Positions 1-5,080 of a DNA stretch of 5,294 nucleotides are shown here, piece by piece (position 1 is the first letter of the stretch; each line of letters opens with the position of its first letter). The position numbers were made by a program, and so were the translations under genes. Origin of the DNA: Actinomycetota bacterium (GTDB lineage: Bacteria > Actinomycetota > Actinomycetes > UBA12327); NCBI GenBank assembly GCA_003529305.1, contig DPWC01000008.1:1-5294 (forward strand), read 5' to 3'. The notes below the pieces were generated by a model. It was not told where the DNA came from and ran no database searches. It was given only the letters and a program-made list of their open reading frames with translations.

Positions 1-309
1 CAAGGCGGGTGCTTCGAAGACTCGCGCCCTACGACACATGCAGAACCTACCTTCAAAGTTCACCAGTCGATTTTCTATTGCGTGGCTAACATGCCAGGTG
101 CAGTCCCGCACACCTCCACTTATGCCCTGACTAATGTGACCTTGCCGTTCGCTGTGGAGCTGGCCGATCACGGTTGGCACGCTGCACTCCGCCGGGACCC
201 CATGTTGGCACTGGGATTGAACACCCACGCGGGGGCCATCACCTACGCCGGTGTCGCTGAAGCGTTCCCTGATCTTTCTGCGACGGATCTGTCCGCCGTC
301 TTGGCGTGA
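1..309 (+). CDS. ald: Alanine dehydrogenase, C-terminal part (5' end outside window)
   Basis: This is the last 102 codons of L-alanine dehydrogenase, which interconverts L-alanine and pyruvate plus ammonia with NAD. The frame is open from base 1 and ends at TGA 307-309. It starts with QGGCFEDSRPTTH, followed by a block containing FYCVANMPGAVPHTSTYALT, then LGLNTHAG near the end; these are hallmark C-terminal blocks of the family. Bacterial Ald is about 370 residues, so roughly the first 270 are missing. From knowledge of the family, the catalytic aspartate sits immediately before the QGG where the window begins, so it cannot be verified here. A GTG at 82-84 lies inside the conserved block and is not a start. 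The stop overlaps the next gene's GTG by four bases, suggesting coupling to xerD. Identity is secure; only the extent is limited by the window edge. Confidence 0.95.
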   Translation, partial: QGGCFEDSRPTTHAEPTFKVHQSIFYCVANMPGAVPHTSTYALTNVTLPFAVELADHGWHAALRRDPMLALGLNTHAGAITYAGVAEAFPDLSATDLSAVLA

Positions 310-1262
310 GCGGGCATCGCTTGGTGGCGGAAAAGGCGCCGATTACGGCAACAGTGTCGGCCTACCTTGCGCACATCGCCGTGGAGCGCGGACTCTCGCC
401 ACACACTGTTGCGGCATACCGCCGTGACCTCGAGCGGTATTGCTCCTTCTTGACTGACCGCGGTGCGAACGATCTGGCCGAGGTCGATGAGGCGACTATC
501 TCCGCTTTTGCGGCCGCTCTGCGCACGGGCAACGATAAACGCACAACATTGGCGGAGTCCTCGGTGAGTCGAACCTTGGCAGCCGTGCGGGGGCTCCATC
601 GCTTCGCTGTCGATGAGGGCCTGGTGAGTAGTGATGCGGCGCGATCCGTGCCGTCGCCGCGGCCTGCGCGCCGACTGCCGAAGGCATTGGCTGTTGACGA
701 GGTCGCCGCGATTTTGCAATCGGCCGGATCAGGCGACGATCCTGCCGTCGCGTTGCGCGATGCCGCCCTGCTGGAACTGTTGTATGCCACTGGTGCTCGG
801 GTCTCAGAGGCGGTTGCGATCGATGTGGATGACATTGCAGCACCTTCAGTGGTGCGGTTACGGGGCAAAGGCGGCAAGGAGCGACTGGTGCCTGTTGGGC
901 GGTTAGCCCAAGAGGCGCTGGAGGCCTATCTGGTGCGCGGCCGACCTCCATTGATGGCTGCTGCTCGTCCGGCAGGCGGGGCTCCACTGTTCGTTGGACG
1001 GCGAGGTGCTCGGCTCTCTCGGCAGGCAGCCTGGGCGGTTATCCGGTCGGCGGCCCAGCGTGCCGGGGTGACCTCTGAGGTCTCGCCCCACACCCTGAGG
1101 CACTCCTTCGCCACCCACCTTCTCGATGGTGGAGCTGATGTACCCGTGGTTCAAGAACTTCTCGGTCATGCGTCGGTGACCACCACCCAGATCTACACCT
1201 TGGTCACCATTGATCGCTTGCATGAGGTTTATGCCCAAGCACACCCTCGGGCGCGGTCCTGA
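306..1262 (+). CDS. xerD: Tyrosine recombinase XerD (chromosome dimer resolution)
   Basis: A 318-residue site-specific tyrosine recombinase, expected to act at the chromosomal dif site near the terminus to resolve chromosome dimers before division. An N-terminal SAM-like core-binding domain covers about residues 12-105 (GLSPHTVAAYRRDLERY), and the catalytic domain about 125-310. The full catalytic set is visible: Arg165 in ATGARVSE, Lys188 in GKGGKERLVP, His262 and Arg265 in HTLRHSFATH, His288 in LLGHAS, and the nucleophile Tyr297. Length is slightly above the usual 300 because of about ten extra N-terminal residues. The start is GTG 306, which overlaps the ald stop as GTGA; GTG 324 is an alternative, and neither has a clear Shine-Dalgarno. 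XerD rather than XerC is inferred from the scpAB neighbourhood; a XerC or single-Xer role cannot be excluded. Its 3' end lies in a 17-bp tandem duplication. Confidence 0.92.
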   Translation: MSGHRLVAEKAPITATVSAYLAHIAVERGLSPHTVAAYRRDLERYCSFLTDRGANDLAEVDEATISAFAAALRTGNDKRTTLAESSVSRTLAAVRGLHRFAVDEGLVSSDAARSVPSPRPARRLPKALAVDEVAAILQSAGSGDDPAVALRDAALLELLYATGARVSEAVAIDVDDIAAPSVVRLRGKGGKERLVPVGRLAQEALEAYLVRGRPPLMAAARPAGGAPLFVGRRGARLSRQAAWAVIRSAAQRAGVTSEVSPHTLRHSFATHLLDGGADVPVVQELLGHASVTTTQIYTLVTIDRLHEVYAQAHPRARS

Positions 1263-1281
1263 CCCGGGCGCGGTCCTGACC
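1248..1281 (+). repeat. Perfect 17-bp tandem duplication across the xerD stop codon
   Basis: The unit CGGGCGCGGTCCTGACC occurs at 1248-1264 and again, directly abutting and identical, at 1265-1281. The first copy contains the last xerD codons and its TGA; the second lies wholly in the intergenic gap. Because 17 is not a multiple of three, the second copy is not a coding repeat. Removing either copy leaves the XerD protein unchanged, so the duplication is silent for xerD. It looks like a slippage or unequal-exchange product. Confidence 0.9.
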
Positions 1282-1303
1282 TGTTGGAGGGTCCTATCCT
1301 CAC

Positions 1304-1349
1304 GACGCCGCTGTCGCTGGCACACTTCGCCCGAGGCAACAGCGCCGTC
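1304..1349. repeat. Imperfect inverted repeat (stem-loop) upstream of parA
   Basis: GACGCCGCTGTCGC at 1304-1317 can pair with GCAACAGCGCCGTC at 1336-1349. Twelve of 14 positions are Watson-Crick pairs, with mismatches at 1308/1345 and 1315/1338 and a possible G-U closing pair at 1318/1335; the loop is about 18 bases. The stem ends 29 bases before the parA ATG. No T-run follows, so it is not a classical intrinsic terminator. It could be a U-less terminator, an RNA-processing or attenuation hairpin, or a protein-binding site. Confidence 0.55.
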
Positions 1350-1367
1350 TGGGGCATGAGCTGGGGT

Positions 1368-1374
1368 AAGGAGA
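1368..1374 (+). promoter_or_regulatory. Ribosome binding site of parA
   Basis: AAGGAGA lies five bases from its GGAG core to ATG 1379 but only two bases from GTG 1376. This spacing is the main reason to prefer ATG 1379 as the start of parA. Confidence 0.75.
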
Positions 1375-1378
1375 AGTG

Positions 1379-2239
1379 ATGGGCAAGAGTGCCGAGTTGG
1401 GTCCCACCCAGCGCCCTCTGCCGACCTTCCCGGAGCCCCGGCCCAAGACTTCGCATGGCCCGGCCCGGGTGCTCGCGATGTGCAACCAAAAGGGTGGGGT
1501 GGGCAAGACCACCTCAACGATCAATTTGGGTGCGGCATTGGCAGAAGCGGGGCGCAAAGTTCTGCTCATCGACTTTGATCCGCAAGGAGCCCTCAGTGTG
1601 GGGTTGGGATACAACCCCCATGACATGGATCGCTCGATCTACAACGTCTTGACTTCCTCCGACACCGGCCTGCGCGATGTGTTGCTGACGACTGCTGTGG
1701 AAAATCTCGATCTCGTTCCAGCAAACATTGATCTATCGGCGGCAGAAGTCCAGCTGGTCAATGAAGTGGCCCGCGAGCAGATTCTGGCGGCAGCCATCAG
1801 CAAGATTGCCGGCGACTACGACTACATCTTGATTGACTGTCAGCCCTCGCTAGGCCTGCTCACGGTGAATGCGTTGACTGCCTCGGACGGAGTGATCATT
1901 CCGTTGGAGTGCGAGTACTTCGCACTTCGCGGTGTGGCTCTGCTCACCGACACTGTCGAGAAGGTGCGCGAGCGTCTAAACCCCAAACTTGTTCTTGAAG
2001 GAATCCTGGCGACCATGTACGACGCCCGCACCGTGCACTCGCGAGAGGTGCTGCAGCGAGTGGTGGACGCCTTCGGCGATGGCGTGTTTCACACGGTGAT
2101 CAGTCGCACGATCAAGTTCCCGGAAACCTCGGTGGCCGGTGAACCCATCACCTCGTACGCCTCATCGAGCACGGGCGCCGACGCCTACCGTCAGCTGGCC
2201 CGCGAAATCATGGCCCGCGAAACCGCTTCGGCTCGCTAA
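1379..2239 (+). CDS. parA: ParA/Soj-family ATPase of the scpAB neighbourhood
   Basis: A 286-residue deviant-Walker ATPase of the ParA/MinD superfamily; such proteins dimerise on ATP and bind DNA or other surfaces to position cargo. The P-loop KGGVGKTT (residues 38-45) carries the signature lysine. The switch segment DFDPQG follows at 65-70, and the Walker B strand with LIDCQPSLG at 151-159. The first 30 residues form a proline-rich tail. Start ATG 1379 is favoured by its ribosome binding site; GTG 1376 would add one residue. The segments DFDPQGALSVGLG and DCQPSLGLLTVNALTA look like a subgroup that, from memory, actinobacteria encode beside scpAB, distinct from the origin-proximal ParA that pairs with ParB. 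No parB follows: the next gene, scpA, starts six bases after the stop. The partner and exact role are therefore unknown; a link to SMC-ScpAB loading or segregation is inference from position. Confidence 0.88.
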   Translation: MGKSAELGPTQRPLPTFPEPRPKTSHGPARVLAMCNQKGGVGKTTSTINLGAALAEAGRKVLLIDFDPQGALSVGLGYNPHDMDRSIYNVLTSSDTGLRDVLLTTAVENLDLVPANIDLSAAEVQLVNEVAREQILAAAISKIAGDYDYILIDCQPSLGLLTVNALTASDGVIIPLECEYFALRGVALLTDTVEKVRERLNPKLVLEGILATMYDARTVHSREVLQRVVDAFGDGVFHTVISRTIKFPETSVAGEPITSYASSSTGADAYRQLAREIMARETASAR

Positions 2240-2245
2240 CCGGCG

Positions 2246-3169
2246 ATGACAGCAGTGGCCGAACACGCATCCGCGCGCGCAGAGACGATGTCCGCTGGCG
2301 CAGAGGGTGCACCCCAAGGGGCTGTTGCTGGTTTTGATGTGCACCTTGATGTCTTCGAAGGGCCCTTTGACCTGCTCTTGCAGCTGATCTCTAAGCACCG
2401 TCTGGACATCACCGAGGTTGCACTGTCGGCGGTCACGGATGAGTTCATCGCTCACATCAAGAGCTTCGATGAATCGTGGCCGCTGGAGCAGACCACCGAG
2501 TTTCTGGTTGTCGCGGCGACTCTGTTGGACTTGAAGGCCGCTCGATTGTTACCAGGTGGCGAGATTGAGGATGAAGAAGACCTGGCGCTCCTCGAAGCGC
2601 GGGACCTGCTGTTCGCACGGTTGATGCAGTACCGCGCGTACAAGGAAGTCGCGGGGATCTTTGCCGATCGGATGAGTCAGGAGGCTCGGCGCCACCCTCG
2701 CTTGGTGCCGTTAGAGCCGCATCTGGCCACCTTGTTGCCGGAAATTCTGGTGGGGTTGAGTCCGGAGAAATTCGCCCGCCTTGCTGAGAGGGTCTTGACA
2801 CCCCGAGTCGAACCGGTGCTCTCGGTGGAACACCTTCACCTACCGCGGGTATCGGTACGCGAGCAAGCCGCTGTTTTGGTCGATCGCCTGCGGCGGCAGC
2901 GAGAGGCGACCTTCCGCGCATTGATCGGTGATGCTCCGGACACCCTGACGGTCGTGGCGCGCTTTTTGGCGCTGTTGGAACTGTTTCGCGAAGGTGCGGT
3001 GGCTTTCGAGCAGGCTGCTCCGTTGGCGGACTTGCTGGTGCGCTGGACCGGAGATGAGACTTCGCAGATCGAGGTCTCAGAGGAATTCGATGAACCGGCC
3101 GAAGGTCAGGTCGACGCAAACTCAAGCAGTGCCGCTATTGAGGGTGATCAGGAGGTGCAGGTGCCGTGA
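2246..3169 (+). CDS. scpA: Segregation and condensation protein A (kleisin)
   Basis: A 307-residue kleisin subunit of the bacterial SMC-ScpAB condensin, which bridges the two SMC heads and binds ScpB to organise and segregate chromosomes. After about 28 low-complexity residues the N-terminal SMC-neck-binding domain opens with FDVHLDVFEGPFDLLLQLI (from residue 30) and continues with HRLDITEVAL. The family block LVVAATLLDLKAARLL lies at 87-102, followed by an acidic EIEDEEDL stretch. The C-terminal winged helix that contacts the other SMC head covers about 203-268. The last 40 residues are acidic and probably disordered. ATG 2246 is six bases after the parA stop and has only a weak binding site; ATG 2288 is a plausible alternative that shortens just the tail. 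The gene ends in a GTGA overlap with scpB, as expected for partners made in fixed ratio. Confidence 0.95.
   Translation: MTAVAEHASARAETMSAGAEGAPQGAVAGFDVHLDVFEGPFDLLLQLISKHRLDITEVALSAVTDEFIAHIKSFDESWPLEQTTEFLVVAATLLDLKAARLLPGGEIEDEEDLALLEARDLLFARLMQYRAYKEVAGIFADRMSQEARRHPRLVPLEPHLATLLPEILVGLSPEKFARLAERVLTPRVEPVLSVEHLHLPRVSVREQAAVLVDRLRRQREATFRALIGDAPDTLTVVARFLALLELFREGAVAFEQAAPLADLLVRWTGDETSQIEVSEEFDEPAEGQVDANSSSAAIEGDQEVQVP
3150..3156 (+). promoter_or_regulatory. Strong Shine-Dalgarno of scpB inside the scpA 3' end
   Basis: AGGAGGT lies nine bases before GTG 3166, within the last codons of scpA. It is the strongest binding site in the window directly followed by a well-supported gene. It fixes the scpB start at the GTGA overlap and suggests ScpB is made by independent initiation as well as coupling. 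Confidence 0.8.
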
Positions 3170-3801
3170 CGTCCACCCGGGACGCCGAATCGGCGGAAGA
3201 ATTGTCCGAGTCGGTTGAGTCAGCTGATTCACCGGCAACGCAGGTTGGCGATGTGTCACTGCCGGGTTTACTGGAAGCCTTGTTGATGGTCGTCGATGAG
3301 CCAGTTGAGGAGGTCCTTCTCGCGCAGGTCACCGAGCGGCCGATTGCTGAGGTCTCGGCCGCATTAACCTCCTTGGCGCAGGAGTACGCCGATGCTGGAC
3401 GGGGCTTCGATCTCCGCAATATCGCTGGCGGGTGGCGGTTCTATTCCCGAGCAGAGTTCGCCCCGTGGGTGGAGCGGTTCGTCCTTGAGGGACAAACGGC
3501 CAAGTTGACTCAGGCGGCTTTGGAGACTTTGGCGGTGGTCGCTTACCGGCAGCCCATCACGAGGGCTCGGATTTCAGCGATTCGTGGCGTGAATGTCGAA
3601 AGTGTGCTGCGCACTTTGGTCTCGCGCGAACTCGTGGCGGAAACTGGCCAAGAGGAAGCCACGGGAGCCATTCTCTACACCACCACGCCGTACTTTTTGG
3701 AGCGCATGGGCTTGTCATCGCTTGAGCAATTGCCGGAGATCGCTCCGCACCTGCCGGAACTGTCGGCATTAGAGAGTGAGATTGGCGGCTCGGTCGACTG
3801 A
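3166..3801 (+). CDS. scpB: Segregation and condensation protein B
   Basis: A 211-residue ScpB, which dimerises and binds the central part of ScpA in the SMC condensin complex. Two winged-helix domains are visible. The first covers about residues 31-105 and includes PGLLEALLMVVDEPV and the FDLRNIAGGWRFYSR block. The second covers about 112-182, with the family signature LTQAALETLAVVAYRQPITR (114-133) followed by IRGVNVESVLRTLVSR. The conserved tail GAILYTTTPYFLERMGLSSL is also present. The first 30 residues are acidic, serine-rich and probably disordered. GTG 3166 is fixed by the AGGAGGT site and by overlap with the scpA stop. TGA 3799-3801 touches an ATG at 3801 that opens a very short frame leading to the next gene. 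Confidence 0.95.
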   Translation: MTSTRDAESAEELSESVESADSPATQVGDVSLPGLLEALLMVVDEPVEEVLLAQVTERPIAEVSAALTSLAQEYADAGRGFDLRNIAGGWRFYSRAEFAPWVERFVLEGQTAKLTQAALETLAVVAYRQPITRARISAIRGVNVESVLRTLVSRELVAETGQEEATGAILYTTTPYFLERMGLSSLEQLPEIAPHLPELSALESEIGGSVD

Positions 3802-3827
3802 TGGTGGATGCCAAGGCTTTCGGATGA
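3801..3827 (+). other. Eight-codon bridging ORF between scpB and the pseudouridine synthase gene
   Basis: ATG 3801 shares its A with the scpB stop (TGATG). Its frame encodes MVDAKAFG and ends at TGA 3825-3827, which overlaps the next gene's ATG 3824 as ATGA. The product is unlikely to matter; such a frame could carry ribosomes from the scpB stop to the next start. It has no clear binding site of its own and may be chance. Confidence 0.3.
3813..3816 (+). promoter_or_regulatory. Probable ribosome binding site deciding the start of the RluB-type gene
   Basis: AAGG lies seven bases before ATG 3824. The in-frame upstream GTG 3776, inside scpB, has no comparable site, so ATG 3824 is preferred. Confidence 0.5.
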
Positions 3828-4576
3828 GCCAATCCTCAGACACAGAACAGCCGCAAGGTGTGCGCCTACAAAAGGTGCTCGCCGGTGCCGGCGTGGGCAG
3901 TCGTCGGCGCTGCGAGCAGTTGATCGCCCAAGGCCGGGTGGAGGTTGACGGTCACATCATTGACCAGATGGGTGTGCGCATTGATCCACTGACCGCCGTG
4001 GTGCGGGTGGATGGGCAGCGGGTCAACACCTCACCCGAGCGGGTCTATCTGGCGTTGAACAAGCCGGCCGGTGTCGTGACAACGATGAGCGATGAGCATG
4101 GCCGTTCATGCATCGGTGACTTCTTCGGCGAGCGGCGCGAAAGGCTCTTCCATGTTGGTCGACTCGACACCGACACCGAGGGTTTGCTGCTACTGACCAA
4201 CGACGGAGATCTGTGCAATCGGTTGACGCACCCGTCCTATGGGGTTCAGAAGGTGTATCTGTGTCAGGTGCAAGGCCGGGTGGCGCGTGAGGTGGGGCGG
4301 CAATTGATGGATGGAGTGACCCTCGAAGACGGGCCAGCCCGCGCCGACGAATTCGAATTGGTGCAGCAAGGCGAGGGGCAGGCTCTGGTGCGTGTGAGCA
4401 TCCATGAAGGGCGCAACCGGATTGTGCGGCGACTGCTGGAGGCTGTCGGACACCCGGTCACTCGGCTGGTGCGCACGCAGGTTGGACAGGTGCGATTGGG
4501 AGATATGCGCCCTGGCGCGGTGCGCCCGTTGACTAGTCGCGAGATCGCCGCGCTGTACGAGTCGGTGGGGCTGTAG
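3824..4576 (+). CDS. rluB: 23S rRNA pseudouridine synthase, RsuA/RluB family
   Basis: A 250-residue pseudouridine synthase of the RsuA/RluB/RluE/RluF family, which isomerises a uridine in ribosomal RNA. An N-terminal S4 RNA-binding domain covers about residues 13-62 (VRLQKVLAGAGVGSRRRCEQ). The catalytic domain begins near 74 with VYLALNKPAGVVTT. The catalytic aspartate is Asp115 in GRLDTDTEGLLLLTNDG. Other family blocks are HPSYGVQKVY (136-145) and HEGRNRIVRRLLEAVGHPV (194-212). Actinobacterial members beside scpAB are usually annotated RluB, whose E. coli counterpart modifies 23S position 2605; the target here is inferred, and an RsuA-type 16S target cannot be excluded. ATG 3824 is chosen for its AAGG site and because the S4 domain starts soon after. 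GTG 3776 would add 16 residues overlapping scpB. Confidence 0.92.
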   Translation: MSQSSDTEQPQGVRLQKVLAGAGVGSRRRCEQLIAQGRVEVDGHIIDQMGVRIDPLTAVVRVDGQRVNTSPERVYLALNKPAGVVTTMSDEHGRSCIGDFFGERRERLFHVGRLDTDTEGLLLLTNDGDLCNRLTHPSYGVQKVYLCQVQGRVAREVGRQLMDGVTLEDGPARADEFELVQQGEGQALVRVSIHEGRNRIVRRLLEAVGHPVTRLVRTQVGQVRLGDMRPGAVRPLTSREIAALYESVGL

Positions 4577-4603
4577 CGGCCGGTACCCTGTCCACAGTCG
4601 ATC

Positions 4604-4613
4604 GAAGGGCAGG
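4604..4613 (+). promoter_or_regulatory. Probable ribosome binding site of aroH
   Basis: The purine-rich GAAGGGCAGG ends eight bases before ATG 4622. It overlaps the in-frame GTG 4613, making that upstream start unlikely and supporting a protein that begins MAVRAIRGAT, as related chorismate mutases do. Confidence 0.5.
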
Positions 4614-4621
4614 TGTGTGAC

Positions 4622-4984
4622 ATGGCAGTGCGGGCAATCCGTGGCGCCACACAGCTGTCAGCCGATGATCGCGACGAGATGATCGAGGCGGTCGTGGAAC
4701 TGGTAGAGCAGATGCTCTCGGCCAATGGGTTGACCACCGACGCCCTCATCTCGATGATCCTGACGAGCACCCCGGACTTGACCAGTGAATTTCCTGCCTT
4801 CGCTGCTCGTCAACTGGGAATGGGTGATGTGCCGCTGCTGTGTGCCAGCGAAATCGATGTTGCGGGTGCCTTGCCGCGAGTCATTCGGGTGATGGCCCAT
4901 GTCGACACTGACACGGCGCGACCGGACATTCAGCACATCTACCTTCGCGGCGCGGAGGCGTTGCGCCGCGATCTGGCCCAGTGA
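4622..4984 (+). CDS. aroH: Chorismate mutase, AroH type
   Basis: A 120-residue monofunctional chorismate mutase of the trimeric AroH fold, converting chorismate to prephenate in phenylalanine and tyrosine synthesis. Active-site residues known from the Bacillus subtilis enzyme (Arg7, Cys75, Glu78, Arg90, Tyr108) have counterparts here: Arg7 in VRAIRGAT, Cys74 and Glu77 in CASEIDV, Arg89 in LPRVIRVMAHV, and Tyr107 in IQHIYLRGA. The TPDLTSEFPA block is also present. The length is normal and the domain stands alone, not fused. ATG 4622 is preferred over GTG 4613 because of the binding-site position and the family N-terminus. The stop TGA 4982-4984 overlaps a GTG at 4981 that opens the frame leading towards tyrA, the next enzyme in the tyrosine branch. 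Confidence 0.95.
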   Translation: MAVRAIRGATQLSADDRDEMIEAVVELVEQMLSANGLTTDALISMILTSTPDLTSEFPAFAARQLGMGDVPLLCASEIDVAGALPRVIRVMAHVDTDTARPDIQHIYLRGAEALRRDLAQ

Positions 4985-5049
4985 GCACAGATCCCGTGGG
5001 CACAGATCCAGCGAGCGAGCCTGCTGTCTCACGGGCGCACCTGCCTTAA
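4981..5049 (+). other. Interrupted 22-codon leader or N-terminal extension in the tyrA frame
   Basis: GTG 4981 overlaps the aroH stop as GTGA, the arrangement used twice elsewhere in the window. Its frame encodes 22 residues (starting MSTDPVGTDPAS) before TAA 5047-5049. The frame is the same as that of TyrA downstream, with no other stop between 5050 and the window end. It contains an imperfect 15-bp in-frame repeat (4984-4998 and 4999-5013). Either this was the start of a longer TyrA now broken by the TAA, or it is a short coupled leader. The sequence alone does not decide. Confidence 0.45.
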
Positions 5050-5080
5050 GGCGGTGATGGGTCCGCCGGCACCGCAGTGA
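5047..5080 (+). promoter_or_regulatory. Extended Shine-Dalgarno-like site and hairpin before tyrA
   Basis: TAAGGCGGTGAT at 5047-5058 differs at one position from the complement of the usual 16S rRNA 3' end (TAAGGAGGTGAT). It leads into ATG 5057, whose frame (MGPPAPQ) ends at TGA 5078-5080, overlapping GTG 5077. GCGGTG 5051-5056 can pair perfectly with CACCGC 5070-5075, forming a hairpin that ends one base before GTG 5077. How, or whether, these elements control TyrA translation is inference. Confidence 0.4.

Larger units (their letters stand above)
1263..1378 (+). other. xerD-parA intergenic gap
   Basis: This 116-bp gap is the longest in the window. It contains the second copy of the 17-bp duplication, an imperfect inverted repeat at 1304-1349 and the parA ribosome binding site at 1368-1374. 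The frame of xerD stays open after its stop right through to TGA 1377-1379, but no well-supported start begins a gene there. A TATCCT at 1295-1300 resembles a -10 box but lacks a -35 partner at suitable spacing. No T-run follows the hairpin. It may be a leader or weak internal control region for the parA-scpAB part of the transcript. Confidence 0.5.

Noticed and set aside
82..309. A separate 75-codon gene starting at GTG 82
   Set aside because: The frame is open back to base 1 and encodes continuous alanine dehydrogenase sequence; GTG 82 is an internal valine codon in a conserved block.
1295..1300. TATCCT as a -10 promoter element for parA
   Set aside because: No -35-like hexamer lies 16-18 bases upstream, and most of that stretch is the 17-bp duplication.
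306..1378. A dif recombination site near xerD
   Set aside because: I saw no 28-bp dif-like sequence with paired XerC/XerD arms here or elsewhere in the window; chromosomal dif need not be near xerD.
2085..2100. Half of a parS-like ParB site (TGTTTCAC) inside parA
   Set aside because: Only the first eight bases match the parS palindrome; the second half matches at one of eight positions, and the stretch encodes part of ParA.
2457..3125. Long open frames on the minus strand, including 243-719, 903-1517 and 2457-3125
   Set aside because: They lie opposite well-identified genes, are rich in Arg, Pro and Ser, and show no recognisable family motifs; such shadow frames are common in GC-rich coding DNA.
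3776..3823. Upstream GTG 3776 as the start of the pseudouridine synthase gene
   Set aside because: It has no binding site and lies inside scpB; ATG 3824 has AAGG at good spacing and leaves a complete S4 domain.
4584..4589. TACCCT in the rluB-aroH gap as a -10 element
   Set aside because: It fits the loose TAnnnT pattern, but no -35 box is visible at 17 bases; too weak to annotate without transcript-start data.
4577..4621. Intrinsic terminator between rluB and aroH
   Set aside because: Only a trivial four-base CCCT/AGGG pairing is visible, with no T-run.
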